NCBI RefSeq assembly: GCF_003014715.1
Contig: NZ_PYAV01000013.1
Coordinates: 22,167 to 86,166, forward strand
Direction: 5' to 3'
Source of the DNA: Salsuginibacillus halophilus
GTDB taxonomy: Bacteria; Bacillota; Bacilli; Bacillales; Marinococcaceae
DNA length: 64,000 bases
Below, in pieces: positions 16,983 through 26,352 of this stretch (position 1 is the stretch's first letter; each line of letters starts with the position of its first letter). The position numbers and the translations under genes were made by a program. Under the pieces are notes generated by a model. The model was not told where the DNA came from, made no database searches, and saw only the letters and a program-made list of their open reading frames with translations.

Positions 16983-18269
16983 TTAATTTTCTTGATTTTC
17001 GGTATAATCATCGTAAATATAGTTGTCGCCTTTAAAGTGCCTGCTGTGCTCAAAAATTCTCATGGAGGCTTTAAAGTAATACAATGCATCTGTCATTTGT
17101 CCATGTTTTTCGAGGAATGTGGCATAATCAAAGTAAAAGCTGCCTAATGTATGTTCAGCCTGCATGTCTTCTAAAAATTTGCATACTTCTTCATAATACT
17201 TATAACACAACGCTACATCTGATAATAACGGTTGCATAAATCGGAAAGTCGTATGGGCTTCTTGAGCGGCCCGGTAGGTCATCGCTTCGTACATTAAAGC
17301 TTCATACGCTTCTACTTTTTGTTCGTTAGAAGCTTCAGATAGCTTCATTAAATTCATTTTCGTCCGTAAAACGCCAATTTTCGATCCGATATTTTCAAAT
17401 AGTGATTTCGAAGTTTCATAGCACTGCCTTGCAAGGTCTAAACGCTCCATAAGCAGAAAGTTAAAACCGAGGTTTAACCAGCAAGTAGCACTGGTATGTG
17501 GCGGCACGCGGTAACTGCCGAGGTCAAGACAACGATATAAAAGTTCCACCGCTTTTTCGTAATCTTTAGAATCAGTAAAAAATCGTGACTTTAACACGAG
17601 GAGTTTGCTTAAAAACTTTGAACTCTCGGCTTTTTCAGCAAGTTCAATTAAATAATCGAGCTTCGTTAAATAATTATCGAGAACTTTTAATTTTTTTTCA
17701 GCAAGTAGTTGGTTGTATTTAATTCGTAAGTGGTCTTCTGTGTAGGCTTCAATCAGGTCGGTTGTCATTAAGGCATCGGCTTCGTTAAAGGCTGTTAATG
17801 CAGCGGCCGGCTTGCTTTGCGATAATCGGTTTTTTCCTTCAGTTGTTTTAAGCCGAATTTGTTCAATATCTTTGACCGGAAGTTTACGTAAGCTTTGTAA
17901 AATTTCATCTACTTTATCTGTATGCCCAGCTGGAATTAATTTTTGGGCGAGTGTCAGCCGGGTAGGAAATTGAAATTCTGTATAACGCTCAAACGCTTCG
18001 AGCAGCTGAGTTGGATCAGATGTTTTACGTAAAAGATAAAGCTGAATGCGCTGCTCATGGTAAGTAACGTTGTACATTTTTTCGTCAAGTTCATCTTCGC
18101 TTAAACCGAGGCGCAGCATTAAATAATGTTTTGTTTCTGGTTTGATCCGCACAGTTTTACCACGTTCAATGTTGGATAACGTCGCCGGGGTCATTTGTTC
18201 ACCAGCAAGTTCTTCTAATGTCAGCCCAAGCTCCAAACGTTTGGAGCGGATCAAGGCGCCGATGTCCAT
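16983..18269 (-). CDS. XRE-family regulator with TPR-like repeats (RRNPP-type)
   Basis: These 428 residues start with an XRE helix-turn-helix (about 1-60: IGALIRSKRLELGLTLEELAG, ATLSNIERGK). The rest is helical and TPR-like, as in PlcR, Rap-like and other peptide-controlled regulators. No pheromone gene is evident beside it. AAGGTGAT precedes the ATG at 18269. The gene is convergent with the hydrolase gene and divergent from the GGDEF-EAL gene, with a 354-bp spacer containing an inverted repeat (18359-18387) that may be its operator. Target genes are unknown. Confidence 0.8.
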   Translation of the reverse strand: MDIGALIRSKRLELGLTLEELAGEQMTPATLSNIERGKTVRIKPETKHYLMLRLGLSEDELDEKMYNVTYHEQRIQLYLLRKTSDPTQLLEAFERYTEFQFPTRLTLAQKLIPAGHTDKVDEILQSLRKLPVKDIEQIRLKTTEGKNRLSQSKPAAALTAFNEADALMTTDLIEAYTEDHLRIKYNQLLAEKKLKVLDNYLTKLDYLIELAEKAESSKFLSKLLVLKSRFFTDSKDYEKAVELLYRCLDLGSYRVPPHTSATCWLNLGFNFLLMERLDLARQCYETSKSLFENIGSKIGVLRTKMNLMKLSEASNEQKVEAYEALMYEAMTYRAAQEAHTTFRFMQPLLSDVALCYKYYEEVCKFLEDMQAEHTLGSFYFDYATFLEKHGQMTDALYYFKASMRIFEHSRHFKGDNYIYDDYTENQEN

Positions 18270-18358
18270 AACATCACCTTTTCTTTAAATTTCCCACTCG
18301 GAGCAAGCAGTTCAATTGTATCATAAGAATTTTTTCAAATATTGTTTGTTATTGTGAA

Positions 18359-18387
18359 GTTACAAAGTATCGAGACACTTATGTAAC
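18359..18387. promoter_or_regulatory. Inverted repeat in the divergent XRE-TPR / GGDEF-EAL spacer
   Basis: GTTACAAAGT and ACTTATGTAAC face each other across 8 bases with one base unpaired. It could be an operator of the XRE-TPR protein. The rest of the 18270-18623 spacer holds short weak hairpins around 18450-18492 and the promoter at 18538-18566; no small open frame with a credible ribosome site was found. Confidence 0.4.
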
Positions 18388-18537
18388 AATAAAATGGAAA
18401 GGGGAAGTGCCAGAATGCTCGAAATATAAGTTTTCTTATATTATACATGGGCCAAGCCGCTTCGAAAAGCTTCGAGCCTGCTGTCAGGCCTTTATCATCG
18501 TTACTTCACAAAATAGAAATTCTACTTATTAGGTATT

Positions 18538-18566
18538 TTGACCTTCGACTTATGGTTGTATATGAT
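18538..18566 (+). promoter_or_regulatory. Sigma-A promoter of the GGDEF-EAL gene
   Basis: TTGACC (18538-18543), a 17-bp spacer and TATGAT (18561-18566), 57 bp before the start codon. Confidence 0.6.
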
Positions 18567-18623
18567 ACAATATTTACAAAGTATGCATGTAGTTGTGTTA
18601 GATAAAAGGAGGAAAGTGCGGTT

Positions 18624-20372
18624 ATGTATATTCCGTACACAGATATTAAGTATTATGAAAAGTTTCACGCTTACGCCGAAAAAACTTTAGCGGTCGTGAA
18701 CGAACTCGTTGATAAAGAAAGCTTCTTTATTTCTCATACGGATGACCAGCATTTTTCGATTTTAGCTGCGCTTCATACGAGCGAAGAAAATTTTCAGTTA
18801 ACAGCAAATAACCGCTTTCCGCTCGATTATTCCATCTGCCAATATTTATATCGCGATGGCTATTCATCGCTTACATTTCATGATACGATGGACGCTTCTA
18901 TGACTTCCGAGTTACCCGCAGTACAACAGTTAAATGTAGGGTGTTATATTGGTGTACCCATTAAACTTGAAAATGGCGCAGTTTTCGGGACGCTTTGTGC
19001 AATCGGGAGAAATCCGGGTGAGGCAGCAAGTCAAGATGTTCAGCACCTCGACTACTTTGCCGGAATCTTAGCTGAGATGATTCAATACGAATATGATGCA
19101 ATTCATGACAGCTCTACCCATCTATACAACGAAGCTTTTGTGTACAGATGCTTTGATCATGAGGTACAGCACGCTGCTTCGTTTTTAAATGTTTATTATA
19201 TTGATATTGATAACTTCAAATATGTCAATGAAGCGATGGGCTTTTATGTGGCTGAACAACTGCTCCGGCACACTGCTGATCGGTTAAAAAGCGTCCTTGC
19301 ACCGGATAGTATTGTTGCTCGTATCGGTGGGGATGAATTGCTGGTCGTAACCTCGGAGACGAGCTCTTCCCAAGACGCAGAAGCACTCGCTGAACGAATG
19401 AAAATACTGTTTGAAACGCCGTTTGAAATTCAAAATTACGAAATTAATGTAACCCCAAGTATAGGAGTTACAGAATACCCGCGGCTCGGCGATTATGTGG
19501 AAACCTTGGTCAAGCAAGGAAAGCTCGCAATGGAAGCTGCGAAAAAAGATGGAAAAAACACAATAAGTTATTACGCCCGCCAAATGCAATCAGACTCCGC
19601 GCGTAATGCCTTAGTTGCGAATGATTTACCAAAAGCCTTAATAGAGGAACAATTTGAGCTTTATTTTCAACCCCTTTATTCGTCGTCGGGGGAAACTGTT
19701 ACTGCACTTGAAGCTTTAATCCGCTGGAATCACCCAGCTGTTGGGCTTGTTTCCCCCGGAGAGTTTCTGCCGCTCGCTGAAGAGATGGGCTTTATGCCAA
19801 AAATTGATGAGTGGGTTTTAAGAGAAGCCTGCCGGTGTGGGAAGGAATTTCAAGAAACCTATAACCGCAATCTTCGCATAAGCGTGAATTTATCTACCCA
19901 TTTTTTTACACAGTCCCAATTTGCTTCACGCGTGTTTGAAGCTCTGGATGCGACCGGTCTTCCGTATGAATCGCTTCAAATCGAAATAACAGAACGACAT
20001 ATGCTTAAAAACCTTGAAGAAACGAAACAGTTGCTCACGTTTTTACAGACATCTGGTATCGGAGTTGCGCTTGATGATTTTGGCAAAGGGTATTCCTCTT
20101 TAAATTACTTGCGGGAATTACCGATTCAAACATTAAAGCTTGATGCATCTTTAATACCGGACTCACTTGAGCGTTCAGCAGATGTAGAGTTTGTGCATAA
20201 CATTATTAAGATTGCTCATTTGTATCAATTGAAAGTGGTAGCTGAAGGGATTGAAACAAGTGAGCAGCAGCAAATGTTGAGCACGCTAGGGTGTAATGGT
20301 TTACAAGGTTTTTGGCTTGCCCGGCCGGCTTCTGTGGATGAGCTGAAAAGACGCATTTTAACAGCATCGTGA
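18624..20372 (+). CDS. GAF-GGDEF-EAL protein for cyclic-di-GMP turnover
   Basis: This 582-residue soluble protein has a GAF-like sensor (about 1-160, with DYSICQYLYRDG and GVPIKLENGAVFGTLCAIG), a GGDEF domain (about 165-320) whose active site reads RIGGDELLV, and an EAL domain (about 335-580) with EALIRWNHP, EITERHM and DDFGKGYSSLNYL. The EAL catalytic residues look intact, so it is probably a phosphodiesterase. The GGDEL variant could be active or only bind GTP. There is no membrane segment. AGGAGG lies 10 bases before the ATG. It is divergent from the XRE-TPR regulator, which may control it. The net direction of its activity cannot be told from sequence. Confidence 0.92.
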   Translation: MYIPYTDIKYYEKFHAYAEKTLAVVNELVDKESFFISHTDDQHFSILAALHTSEENFQLTANNRFPLDYSICQYLYRDGYSSLTFHDTMDASMTSELPAVQQLNVGCYIGVPIKLENGAVFGTLCAIGRNPGEAASQDVQHLDYFAGILAEMIQYEYDAIHDSSTHLYNEAFVYRCFDHEVQHAASFLNVYYIDIDNFKYVNEAMGFYVAEQLLRHTADRLKSVLAPDSIVARIGGDELLVVTSETSSSQDAEALAERMKILFETPFEIQNYEINVTPSIGVTEYPRLGDYVETLVKQGKLAMEAAKKDGKNTISYYARQMQSDSARNALVANDLPKALIEEQFELYFQPLYSSSGETVTALEALIRWNHPAVGLVSPGEFLPLAEEMGFMPKIDEWVLREACRCGKEFQETYNRNLRISVNLSTHFFTQSQFASRVFEALDATGLPYESLQIEITERHMLKNLEETKQLLTFLQTSGIGVALDDFGKGYSSLNYLRELPIQTLKLDASLIPDSLERSADVEFVHNIIKIAHLYQLKVVAEGIETSEQQQMLSTLGCNGLQGFWLARPASVDELKRRILTAS

Positions 20373-20408
20373 TTTGAACTAAGTTGAATAAGTTTCATCA
20401 TTTGTCAT

Positions 20409-20605
20409 AAGAGGATAAAAGCCGAATCATGAACGTAATCTTCACTTCAGACGGGTTCTTTCCCGAGGGCTTGCCTTCAGCCTGCGCTTGACTCTTTGGG
20501 CGTCGCCGTCTTTCGTTTCGGTCACTTTTTAATTTACGGATTATCAATCATTTTAATATATATTTTTCGTTCTACAACTTATGAAGCGCCATTATGAAAT
20601 TAACT
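20409..20605 (-). repeat. Dispersed terminator-associated repeat, partial copy (R5)
   Basis: On the plus strand it carries GAGGATAAAAGCCGAATC, TTTCCCGAGGGCTTGCC, CTTCAGCCTGCGCTTGAC, CTTTCGTTTCGGTCAC and ACTTATGAAGCGCC. The inner hairpin is absent. It sits between the GGDEF-EAL stop and that gene's terminator, flanked by AACTAAGTTGAATAAG (20376-20391) and AACTTAAGTTATGAAAG (20602-20618). Confidence 0.75.
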
Positions 20606-20613
20606 TAAGTTAT

Positions 20614-20646
20614 GAAAGCTCCCTGGCGCTTAGGGGGGCTTTTTTA
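20614..20646 (+). terminator. Terminator downstream of the GGDEF-EAL gene and repeat R5
   Basis: AAAGCTCCCT-GGCGCTT-AGGGGGGCTTTTTT forms a 9-bp stem with one bulge and a T-run. It is now about 240 bp from the gene it probably served, with R5 between. The remaining 20647-20872 is AT-rich and holds no clear gene. Confidence 0.75.
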
Positions 20647-20872
20647 CGGTTCGCGCAGGGTTAGGAAGTCTTTGCGTACAATTTTGAAATATGCTTTAAT
20701 AAAGAAAGAATCCGTCTTTTATTAACGATAAAGTTAAGATTTAATACAAGCGTTTTCAAAAAGAAAATTGATTAAAACAATATTTGATGTCGAAGGAGAT
20801 TTTTAACATTTATACGTCCAGCCGGCTGTTTTAAGTTTTACGGAAACAGGAAAATGGAAAGGTGGTTCATCT

Positions 20873-22366
20873 TTGGCAAATAAACAAAAGTGGCTGGCGG
20901 GAGCAGGTGCGCTGGTGCTTGCTTTTGGTGCAGGCGGCCTGATGTTCTCCGGGGGCGATGAGGTCACGGAGGAAGAGATGCGCGAACTTGCTTCTTCAGT
21001 AGAAAACAGCGAGGAACAAAGTGGCAGCGAAGGCCAGAGTAGTGAGGCCACTGAAGCAGAAGAAGAGATAGAGGCTGATCTTACAAAAGTTGCTCAAGCA
21101 TTTGAAATGATCCAACAAAATTATATTGATGATGTTGAGGATGAAAAGTTAATCGAAGGTGCCATTGAAGGAATGGTCAATGAGCTGGATGATCCGTTTT
21201 CGGATTATATGGATGCTGAAACAGCTGAAGAATTCATTGAATCTTTGGATGCCCAGTTTGAGGGTATTGGTGCAGAAGTGAGCATGGAAAATGGGTATGT
21301 AACAATCATGTCGCCGTTTAATGATTCGCCGGCAGAAGATGCAGGACTTCAGCCAAACGACCGGATTATCGAAATTGATGGCGAGCCCATAGAGGATGAG
21401 ACTTTAAATGAAGCGGTTATGAAAATTCGGGGTGAGAAAGGTTCGGTTGTTACCCTTACAATTGACCGTCCAGGCACTGAAGATACCTTTGATGTGGATG
21501 TCGAGCGCGATGAAATTCCAATTGAAACTGTTGAGAGTGAAACGTATGAGCGAAACGGAGAGACGGTGGGTGTGCTGACGTTAAACTCCTTTTCTCAAGA
21601 TACCGCAGCTCATTTTGAAGAACATCTAGATGAGCTAGAAAGTGAAGGTATTCAAGGGCTCGTTGTTGATGTCCGAGGAAACCCAGGCGGTTATCTAAAC
21701 AGTGTTGAAGATATAGGTGATCTGATTATTCCGGGTGGTGAACCGGTTGTACAAATTGAGGACCCAATGGGACAGACGATGCAGCATATTTCAAATTTAG
21801 AAGAGGATAAAGATTACCCGATGGCTGCCGTTACAAACGAAGGAAGTGCTTCAGCTTCTGAAATTTTGGCAGCAGCTATGATGGAGTCCGGCGGTCATGA
21901 TGTCGTCGGGGAGTCTTCGTTTGGAAAAGGGACCGTTCAACAGTCTCTTGATCTAGGGGACGGGAGCGAGTTGAAGCTATCGTTATTCCGCTGGTTGACT
22001 GCAGATGGCAATGATATTAACGAAGAAGGTGTCACGCCTACTGTTGAAGTTGAGCAGCCTTCATATTTCACTCTCCCGGCGCTTCAGGTGGATGAAACGT
22101 TTGCTGAAGATGACCATGATGAGCAGATCCGGATTGCACAGGAAATCTTAACTGTATTGAATTATGATCCAGAACGGACAGACGGCTATTTAGATGGGGA
22201 GACGTCAGCTCAACTTGAAGCCTTTCAAAGTGAGCAAGGGCTATCGGAAAATGGAGAACTTGATGATGAAACTGCAACAGCACTGCATCAAAATATTCTT
22301 GATGAAGTGCGCGATCCTGCCAATGATGCACAGCTTCAAAAAGCGTTGGAGCTAGTGAGTGAATAA
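20873..22366 (+). CDS. ctpB: Carboxy-terminal processing protease CtpB (S41)
   Basis: This serine/lysine protease of 497 residues has an N-terminal membrane anchor (about 5-27), an acidic linker, a PDZ domain (about 125-210, GIGAEVSMENGYVTIMSPF), and the S41 catalytic core with Ser in NEGSASASEI and Lys in SFGKGTVQQS. A peptidoglycan-binding domain follows at the C-terminus (about 425-480, LSENGELDDETATAL). In B. subtilis CtpB cleaves SpoIVFA in the sigma-K checkpoint of sporulation, and the same job is likely here. The TTG start at 20873 has AAAGGTGG 8 bases upstream. As in B. subtilis it precedes minJ, but swrA is absent. Confidence 0.93.
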   Translation: MANKQKWLAGAGALVLAFGAGGLMFSGGDEVTEEEMRELASSVENSEEQSGSEGQSSEATEAEEEIEADLTKVAQAFEMIQQNYIDDVEDEKLIEGAIEGMVNELDDPFSDYMDAETAEEFIESLDAQFEGIGAEVSMENGYVTIMSPFNDSPAEDAGLQPNDRIIEIDGEPIEDETLNEAVMKIRGEKGSVVTLTIDRPGTEDTFDVDVERDEIPIETVESETYERNGETVGVLTLNSFSQDTAAHFEEHLDELESEGIQGLVVDVRGNPGGYLNSVEDIGDLIIPGGEPVVQIEDPMGQTMQHISNLEEDKDYPMAAVTNEGSASASEILAAAMMESGGHDVVGESSFGKGTVQQSLDLGDGSELKLSLFRWLTADGNDINEEGVTPTVEVEQPSYFTLPALQVDETFAEDDHDEQIRIAQEILTVLNYDPERTDGYLDGETSAQLEAFQSEQGLSENGELDDETATALHQNILDEVRDPANDAQLQKALELVSE

Positions 22367-22418
22367 GTCGTTTGGAGGATTTCTGCATGCTGGAAGAGGA
22401 TGTACAGCAGCAGTGTCG

Positions 22419-22456
22419 AATACATTCACAGCGGTGTCTGTGAATGTATTTTTTTC
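22419..22456 (+). terminator. Terminator between ctpB and minJ
   Basis: The perfect 13-bp stem AATACATTCACAG/CTGTGAATGTATT with a CGGTGT loop is followed by a T-run. It isolates ctpB from minJ. Confidence 0.9.
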
Positions 22457-22478
22457 CTGAAGGAAAGGGGGAAGGGAT

Positions 22479-23675
22479 GTGGAATCAGCCGGATTGGAAT
22501 TGATATATGGGGTCGGCCGGTTTTTAGCCCACCCGCTTCCTTACATATTATTGCTTGTAATGGTGTTTCTCGGTTTTCGCCGGGTGCGCCGGGAGCGGAA
22601 GATGTTTCAATTGAAGTTTCGTCCGGAGCTTGCAGACTTATGGCCGGCACTGCTGCCTGCAATTGCAGCAGGTCTTTTGTTATCTATTGTTGTGCTTTTT
22701 GTTGGTATTACAGTTTCACCAGCATTTTTATGGCTCATTTCAATCTTAACTGTTGTGCTGTTAGTCGGTGGCCCGCGCTTCGTTTCACCAGCAAACATTT
22801 TAGGTGGCGCTGTGCTTGTTGGAATGGCTCTGCCTTATGCAGCGGATCTATTACAGCTTAGCCTGCCACCGGCGTGGCGTTTTACCGAACAGCCTGAGGT
22901 TTTCATTTCGGCAGTGCTGTTGTTGGGCGGAATGATGATTGTCGAAGGGCTTCTTGTTGCACGCGCACACCGGGGAGCTTCTCCACTCCGGATGAAAAGC
23001 CCCCGAGGAAAACCGATCGGCGGCTATGAAGTGAAACACCTCTTTCCGGTTCCTGTATTTGTTTTTATCCCCGGCGGAATGATCGAGCCGTTTGGCTGGT
23101 GGCCGGTGCTTCCTATAGGTGCTGAAGGCTTAGGAATTATGTTATTTCCAGTCGCGGTCGGGTTTTCTCAAAAAGTGTACCGAATGCTTCCGAAGCAGGC
23201 CTGTAATGTACAAGGAGCACGAATTATTGCGGCAGGGCTGCTTGTGACTGGTTTAAGTATCACCGCTTTCTATGAGCCTTTATTTATTGTCATTGCAGCA
23301 GTGGCTGCAGTTGTGCTGCGGGAGTCGGTTTATGCGGTTGAGGCTTTAAGGGAAGCGAAGGCTGCACCCCTTTTCTCGCCGCGCGATCAAGGGTTACTTG
23401 TGCTAGGGGTTCTTGAAAATTCGCCGGCAGAAAAAATGGATTTAAAGCCGGGCGAAATTATTGTAAAAGCGAATGGTTTTCAAACAAACGCGCCAGCTGA
23501 TTTATATCAAGGCATACAAAAAAACTCAGCGTACTGCAGGCTTGATGTCGTTGGGTATGATGGTGAGGTTCGAAAAGCAGAATCTGCTTTATATGCAGAC
23601 GAACACCACGAAATTGGTGTGCTGCTCTTGAGAGAACGTTCCACAGAAATTGAAGTAAGTGCGTACCCTTGGTAA
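22479..23675 (+). CDS. minJ: Division-site topology factor MinJ
   Basis: These 398 residues hold about eight hydrophobic segments up to about residue 290 and a C-terminal PDZ-like domain (about 300-390, GLLVLGVLENSPAEKMDLKPGEIIVKANG). The start (HPLPYILLLVMVFLGFRRVRRERK) resembles B. subtilis MinJ, which bridges DivIVA and MinD to block division near poles. The position right after ctpB matches. GTG start after AAAGGGGGAAGGGAT. The protein ends shortly before a repeat-rich gap. Confidence 0.88.
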   Translation: MESAGLELIYGVGRFLAHPLPYILLLVMVFLGFRRVRRERKMFQLKFRPELADLWPALLPAIAAGLLLSIVVLFVGITVSPAFLWLISILTVVLLVGGPRFVSPANILGGAVLVGMALPYAADLLQLSLPPAWRFTEQPEVFISAVLLLGGMMIVEGLLVARAHRGASPLRMKSPRGKPIGGYEVKHLFPVPVFVFIPGGMIEPFGWWPVLPIGAEGLGIMLFPVAVGFSQKVYRMLPKQACNVQGARIIAAGLLVTGLSITAFYEPLFIVIAAVAAVVLRESVYAVEALREAKAAPLFSPRDQGLLVLGVLENSPAEKMDLKPGEIIVKANGFQTNAPADLYQGIQKNSAYCRLDVVGYDGEVRKAESALYADEHHEIGVLLLRERSTEIEVSAYPW

Positions 23676-23737
23676 AAGATGATTTAGCTGTATAATGCGC
23701 GAAGTGCTGTAAGCAGTCGTTTTCTTTGAAGTTTGTT

Positions 23738-23775
23738 TACACTGAAAGCCCTGGGTATGTACCGGAGCCTGCGGC
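23738..23775 (+). terminator. Degenerate terminator left of repeat R6
   Basis: TTTACACTGAAAGCCCTGGG and TACCGGAGCC form a weak stem. The 23-bp hairpin region matches the terminator at 24226-24251 at about 19 positions, so one appears to be a duplicate of the other. Confidence 0.5.
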
Positions 23776-23780
23776 CTGGT

Positions 23781-24222
23781 GACAAAGTATTAAAGCCTTA
23801 AAGTCACGCACAGCTTACTGTTCCAAGCTCTGCGGGCTCCTCGATTAAGAGGATAAAAACCGAATCATGAACGTAACCAACACTACCGACGGACGCTTTC
23901 CCGAGGGCTTGGCTTCAGCTAACTTGTTCGATTGATTCCAATCGAACAAGTGGATCTTCAGCCTGCGCTTAAACCTCCGGGAGTCGCCGTCTTTCGTTTC
24001 GGTTACTTTTACATTTGTATATGGTTTGTTTGATCACTCATAAAGCGTCATGACGAAATGGATTCATGTAGTTATAGCTTGATCAAAGTGGTTTCTACCA
24101 TTCATAACCATCAAATAACGCAAGGCTGCTAAGCACCAGTATCGCGCTTGTGCTCACTGTGCTCAAGCGTCCGCTGAAAAAGCGCCGTCAGCCATCGTTC
24201 ATCTGAAAAATTCGTCTACACA
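23781..24222 (-). repeat. Dispersed terminator-associated repeat (R6)
   Basis: It aligns with R4 (CAAAGTATTAAAGCC, CGCACAGCTTACTGTTCC, GAGGATAAAAACCGAATC, CTTTCCCGAGGGCTTGGC, CTTCAGCCTGCGCTTAAAC, CTTTCGTTTCGGTTAC, GATCACTCATAAAGCGTC) but lacks most of the GC-rich middle. It has a perfect 13-bp hairpin at 23922-23951. The far end reads AGCGTCCGCTGAAAAAGCG and TTCGTCTACACACTAG. It fills most of the 687 bp between minJ and uvrB. Confidence 0.85.
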
Positions 24223-24225
24223 CTA

Positions 24226-24252
24226 GAAGCCTCGGGCCTGTACCGGGGCTTT
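24226..24252 (+). terminator. Terminator right of repeat R6
   Basis: AAGCCTCGG-GCCTGTA-CCGGGGCTT followed by TTTT; preceded by the box TTCGTCTACACACT. Probably the original or duplicated minJ terminator. Confidence 0.8.
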
Positions 24253-24267
24253 TTTGTAATCAAATAA

Positions 24268-24281
24268 CGATCGTGTGTTCG
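24268..24281. promoter_or_regulatory. LexA (SOS) box upstream of uvrB
   Basis: CGATC-GTGT-GTTCG matches the Gram-positive SOS consensus CGAAC-N4-GTTCG at 9 of 10 fixed positions. It lies 31 bp before the uvrB -10, as expected for LexA control of uvrBA. Confidence 0.75.
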
Positions 24282-24308
24282 TTTTTACGTTTTCTTTGAG
24301 GATTCTTG

Positions 24309-24317
24309 TGGTATAAT
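24309..24317 (+). promoter_or_regulatory. Extended -10 promoter of uvrBA
   Basis: TGGTATAAT is a TG-extended consensus -10. The -35 region is weak (GTTTTC at 17 bp). Confidence 0.65.
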
Positions 24318-24362
24318 ATAGGTAATTATATTGTACGTTTGGAGCAATCGAGGTGAAAGGTT

Positions 24363-26342
24363 ATGGCAGAGACATTTCAGCTGGCTTCTAAATATTCTCC
24401 GCAGGGTGATCAGCCGGAAGCGATCGAAAAGCTTGCCGCAGGAGTTCATGAAGGTAAGAAGCATCAAACGCTGTTAGGGGCAACAGGCACAGGTAAAACG
24501 TTTACGATGTCTAACGTGATTCAGCAAGTGAACAAGCCGACGTTAATTATGGCACATAACAAAACGCTCGCTGGTCAGCTTTACAGCGAGTTTAAGGAGT
24601 TCTTTCCGGATAACGCAGTTGAATACTTTGTCAGCTACTACGACTATTATCAGCCGGAAGCGTATGTACCGCAGTCAGATACATTTATTGAGAAAGATGC
24701 AAGCATTAACGAGGAAATTGATAAACTTCGGCACTCAGCAACGAGTGCGTTATTTGAACGAAGAGACGTGATTATTATAGCCAGTGTCTCATGTATATAC
24801 GGCCTCGGTTCTCCAGAAGAATACCGTGACCTTGTTGTTTCGTTACGCAAGGGGATGGAAAAAGATCGGGATACGCTTTTGCGCGAGCTTGTGAGCATTC
24901 AGTATGAGCGTAATGATATCAACTTTACCCGCGGGACGTTTCGTGTGCGCGGCGATGTTGTAGAAATTTTCCCGGCCTCACGAGATGAACAGTGTATCCG
25001 TGTCGAGTTTTTCGGGGATGAAATTGACCGAATGACAGAGGTCGATGCTTTAACCGGGGAAATCCGCGGTGAACGCGAGCATGCAGCGATCTTTCCGGCA
25101 TCTCACTTTGTTACGCGTGAGCAGAAATTGAAGCGGGCGATTGTAAATATTCAGGCGGAACTTGATGAGCAGCTTGCAAAGCTCCGGGCTGAAAATAAAG
25201 AGTTAGAGGCGCAGCGTTTAGAGCAGCGGACAAAATACGATATCGAAATGATGGAAGAAATGGGATTTTGCTCAGGTATTGAGAACTACTCCCGTCATTT
25301 AACATTCCGTGATCCGGGAGACTCTCCTTATACATTGATTGATTATTTCCCGGAAGATTTTTTGTTAATGATGGATGAATCACACGTTTCGCTTCCACAG
25401 GTGAACGGCATGTACAAAGGCGACCAAGCGCGGAAGGAAGTTCTCGTCAATCACGGGTTTCGTCTGCCTTCAGCTATGGATAACCGGCCCTTAAAGTTTG
25501 AAGAATTTGAAGGACGGATGAATCAAGTAGTTTACGTTTCGGCAACACCCGGCCCGTACGAGCAGGAGAAATCACCGGAAATGGTAGAGCAGATTATCCG
25601 GCCGACCGGGCTGCTTGATCCAACCGTTGAAATCAAGCCAATTGAAGGCCAGATTGACGATTTAATTTCGCAAGTGAATGAACGTAAATCACAAGGTGAG
25701 CGGGTACTTGTGACAACTTTAACGAAGAAGATGGCAGAAGATTTAACAGATTACTTAAAAGAAGTAGGTATTAAAGTGAAATACCTGCATTCTGAAGTGA
25801 AAACCCTTGAACGAATGGAAGTGGTGCGGCAGCTGCGGCTCGGAGAGTTCGATTGTCTTGTGGGCATCAACCTGCTTCGTGAAGGACTAGATATTCCGGA
25901 AGTTTCACTTGTCACGATTTTAGATGCAGATAAAGAAGGTTTTTTACGTGCGGAGCGCTCGCTCATACAAACGATGGGCCGGGCTGCGCGTAACGCAAAT
26001 GGCCATGTTATTATGTATGCAGATAAAATGACCCGGTCGATGCAGGCTGCAATTGATGAAACAGAGCGCCGTCGTGCGATTCAAATCGCCCATAATGAAG
26101 AGCACGGCATCGAGCCACAGACCATCAAAAAAGAAATTCCAGCACAGATTCAAGCAACATATACAGCGGAAGAAGAAGACGGCTACAAGGAAAAACCGGA
26201 TTTAGACCGGATGTCCAAACAGGATAAAGAGAAAATGGTAGAAGAATTAGAAGCAGAGATGAAAGAAGCAGCAAAAGAATTAAACTTTGAACGGGCGGCA
26301 GAGCTCCGCGATGTTGTGCTCGAATTAAAAGCGGAAGGGTGA
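24363..26342 (+). CDS. uvrB: Excinuclease ABC subunit B
   Basis: UvrB verifies DNA damage in nucleotide excision repair and recruits UvrC. The 659 residues show Walker [11 protein letters not shown], the beta-hairpin region [13 protein letters not shown], helicase motifs including a DESH box ([11 protein letters not shown]), [16 protein letters not shown] and QTMGRAARN, and a C-terminal UVR domain (about 620-655) that contacts UvrC. The ATG follows GAGGTGAAAGG. It is followed 10 bp later by uvrA in one operon, under a LexA-like box. Length is normal. Confidence 0.98.
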   Translation: MAETFQLASKYSPQGDQPEAIEKLAAGVHEGKKHQTLLGATGTGKTFTMSNVIQQVNKPTLIMAHNKTLAGQLYSEFKEFFPDNAVEYFVSYYDYYQPEAYVPQSDTFIEKDASINEEIDKLRHSATSALFERRDVIIIASVSCIYGLGSPEEYRDLVVSLRKGMEKDRDTLLRELVSIQYERNDINFTRGTFRVRGDVVEIFPASRDEQCIRVEFFGDEIDRMTEVDALTGEIRGEREHAAIFPASHFVTREQKLKRAIVNIQAELDEQLAKLRAENKELEAQRLEQRTKYDIEMMEEMGFCSGIENYSRHLTFRDPGDSPYTLIDYFPEDFLLMMDESHVSLPQVNGMYKGDQARKEVLVNHGFRLPSAMDNRPLKFEEFEGRMNQVVYVSATPGPYEQEKSPEMVEQIIRPTGLLDPTVEIKPIEGQIDDLISQVNERKSQGERVLVTTLTKKMAEDLTDYLKEVGIKVKYLHSEVKTLERMEVVRQLRLGEFDCLVGINLLREGLDIPEVSLVTILDADKEGFLRAERSLIQTMGRAARNANGHVIMYADKMTRSMQAAIDETERRRAIQIAHNEEHGIEPQTIKKEIPAQIQATYTAEEEDGYKEKPDLDRMSKQDKEKMVEELEAEMKEAAKELNFERAAELRDVVLELKAEG

Positions 26343-26352
26343 CGAATCGGCG

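Noticed and set aside
18420..18600. Cyclic-di-GMP riboswitch before the GGDEF-EAL gene
   Set aside because: Small hairpins are present, but the conserved core of class I or II riboswitches was not found.
22400..22861. Plus-strand open frame of 153 codons overlapping minJ
   Set aside because: It covers the ctpB terminator and runs out of frame with the well-supported minJ; the composition (many Cys and Phe) is that of a shadow frame.
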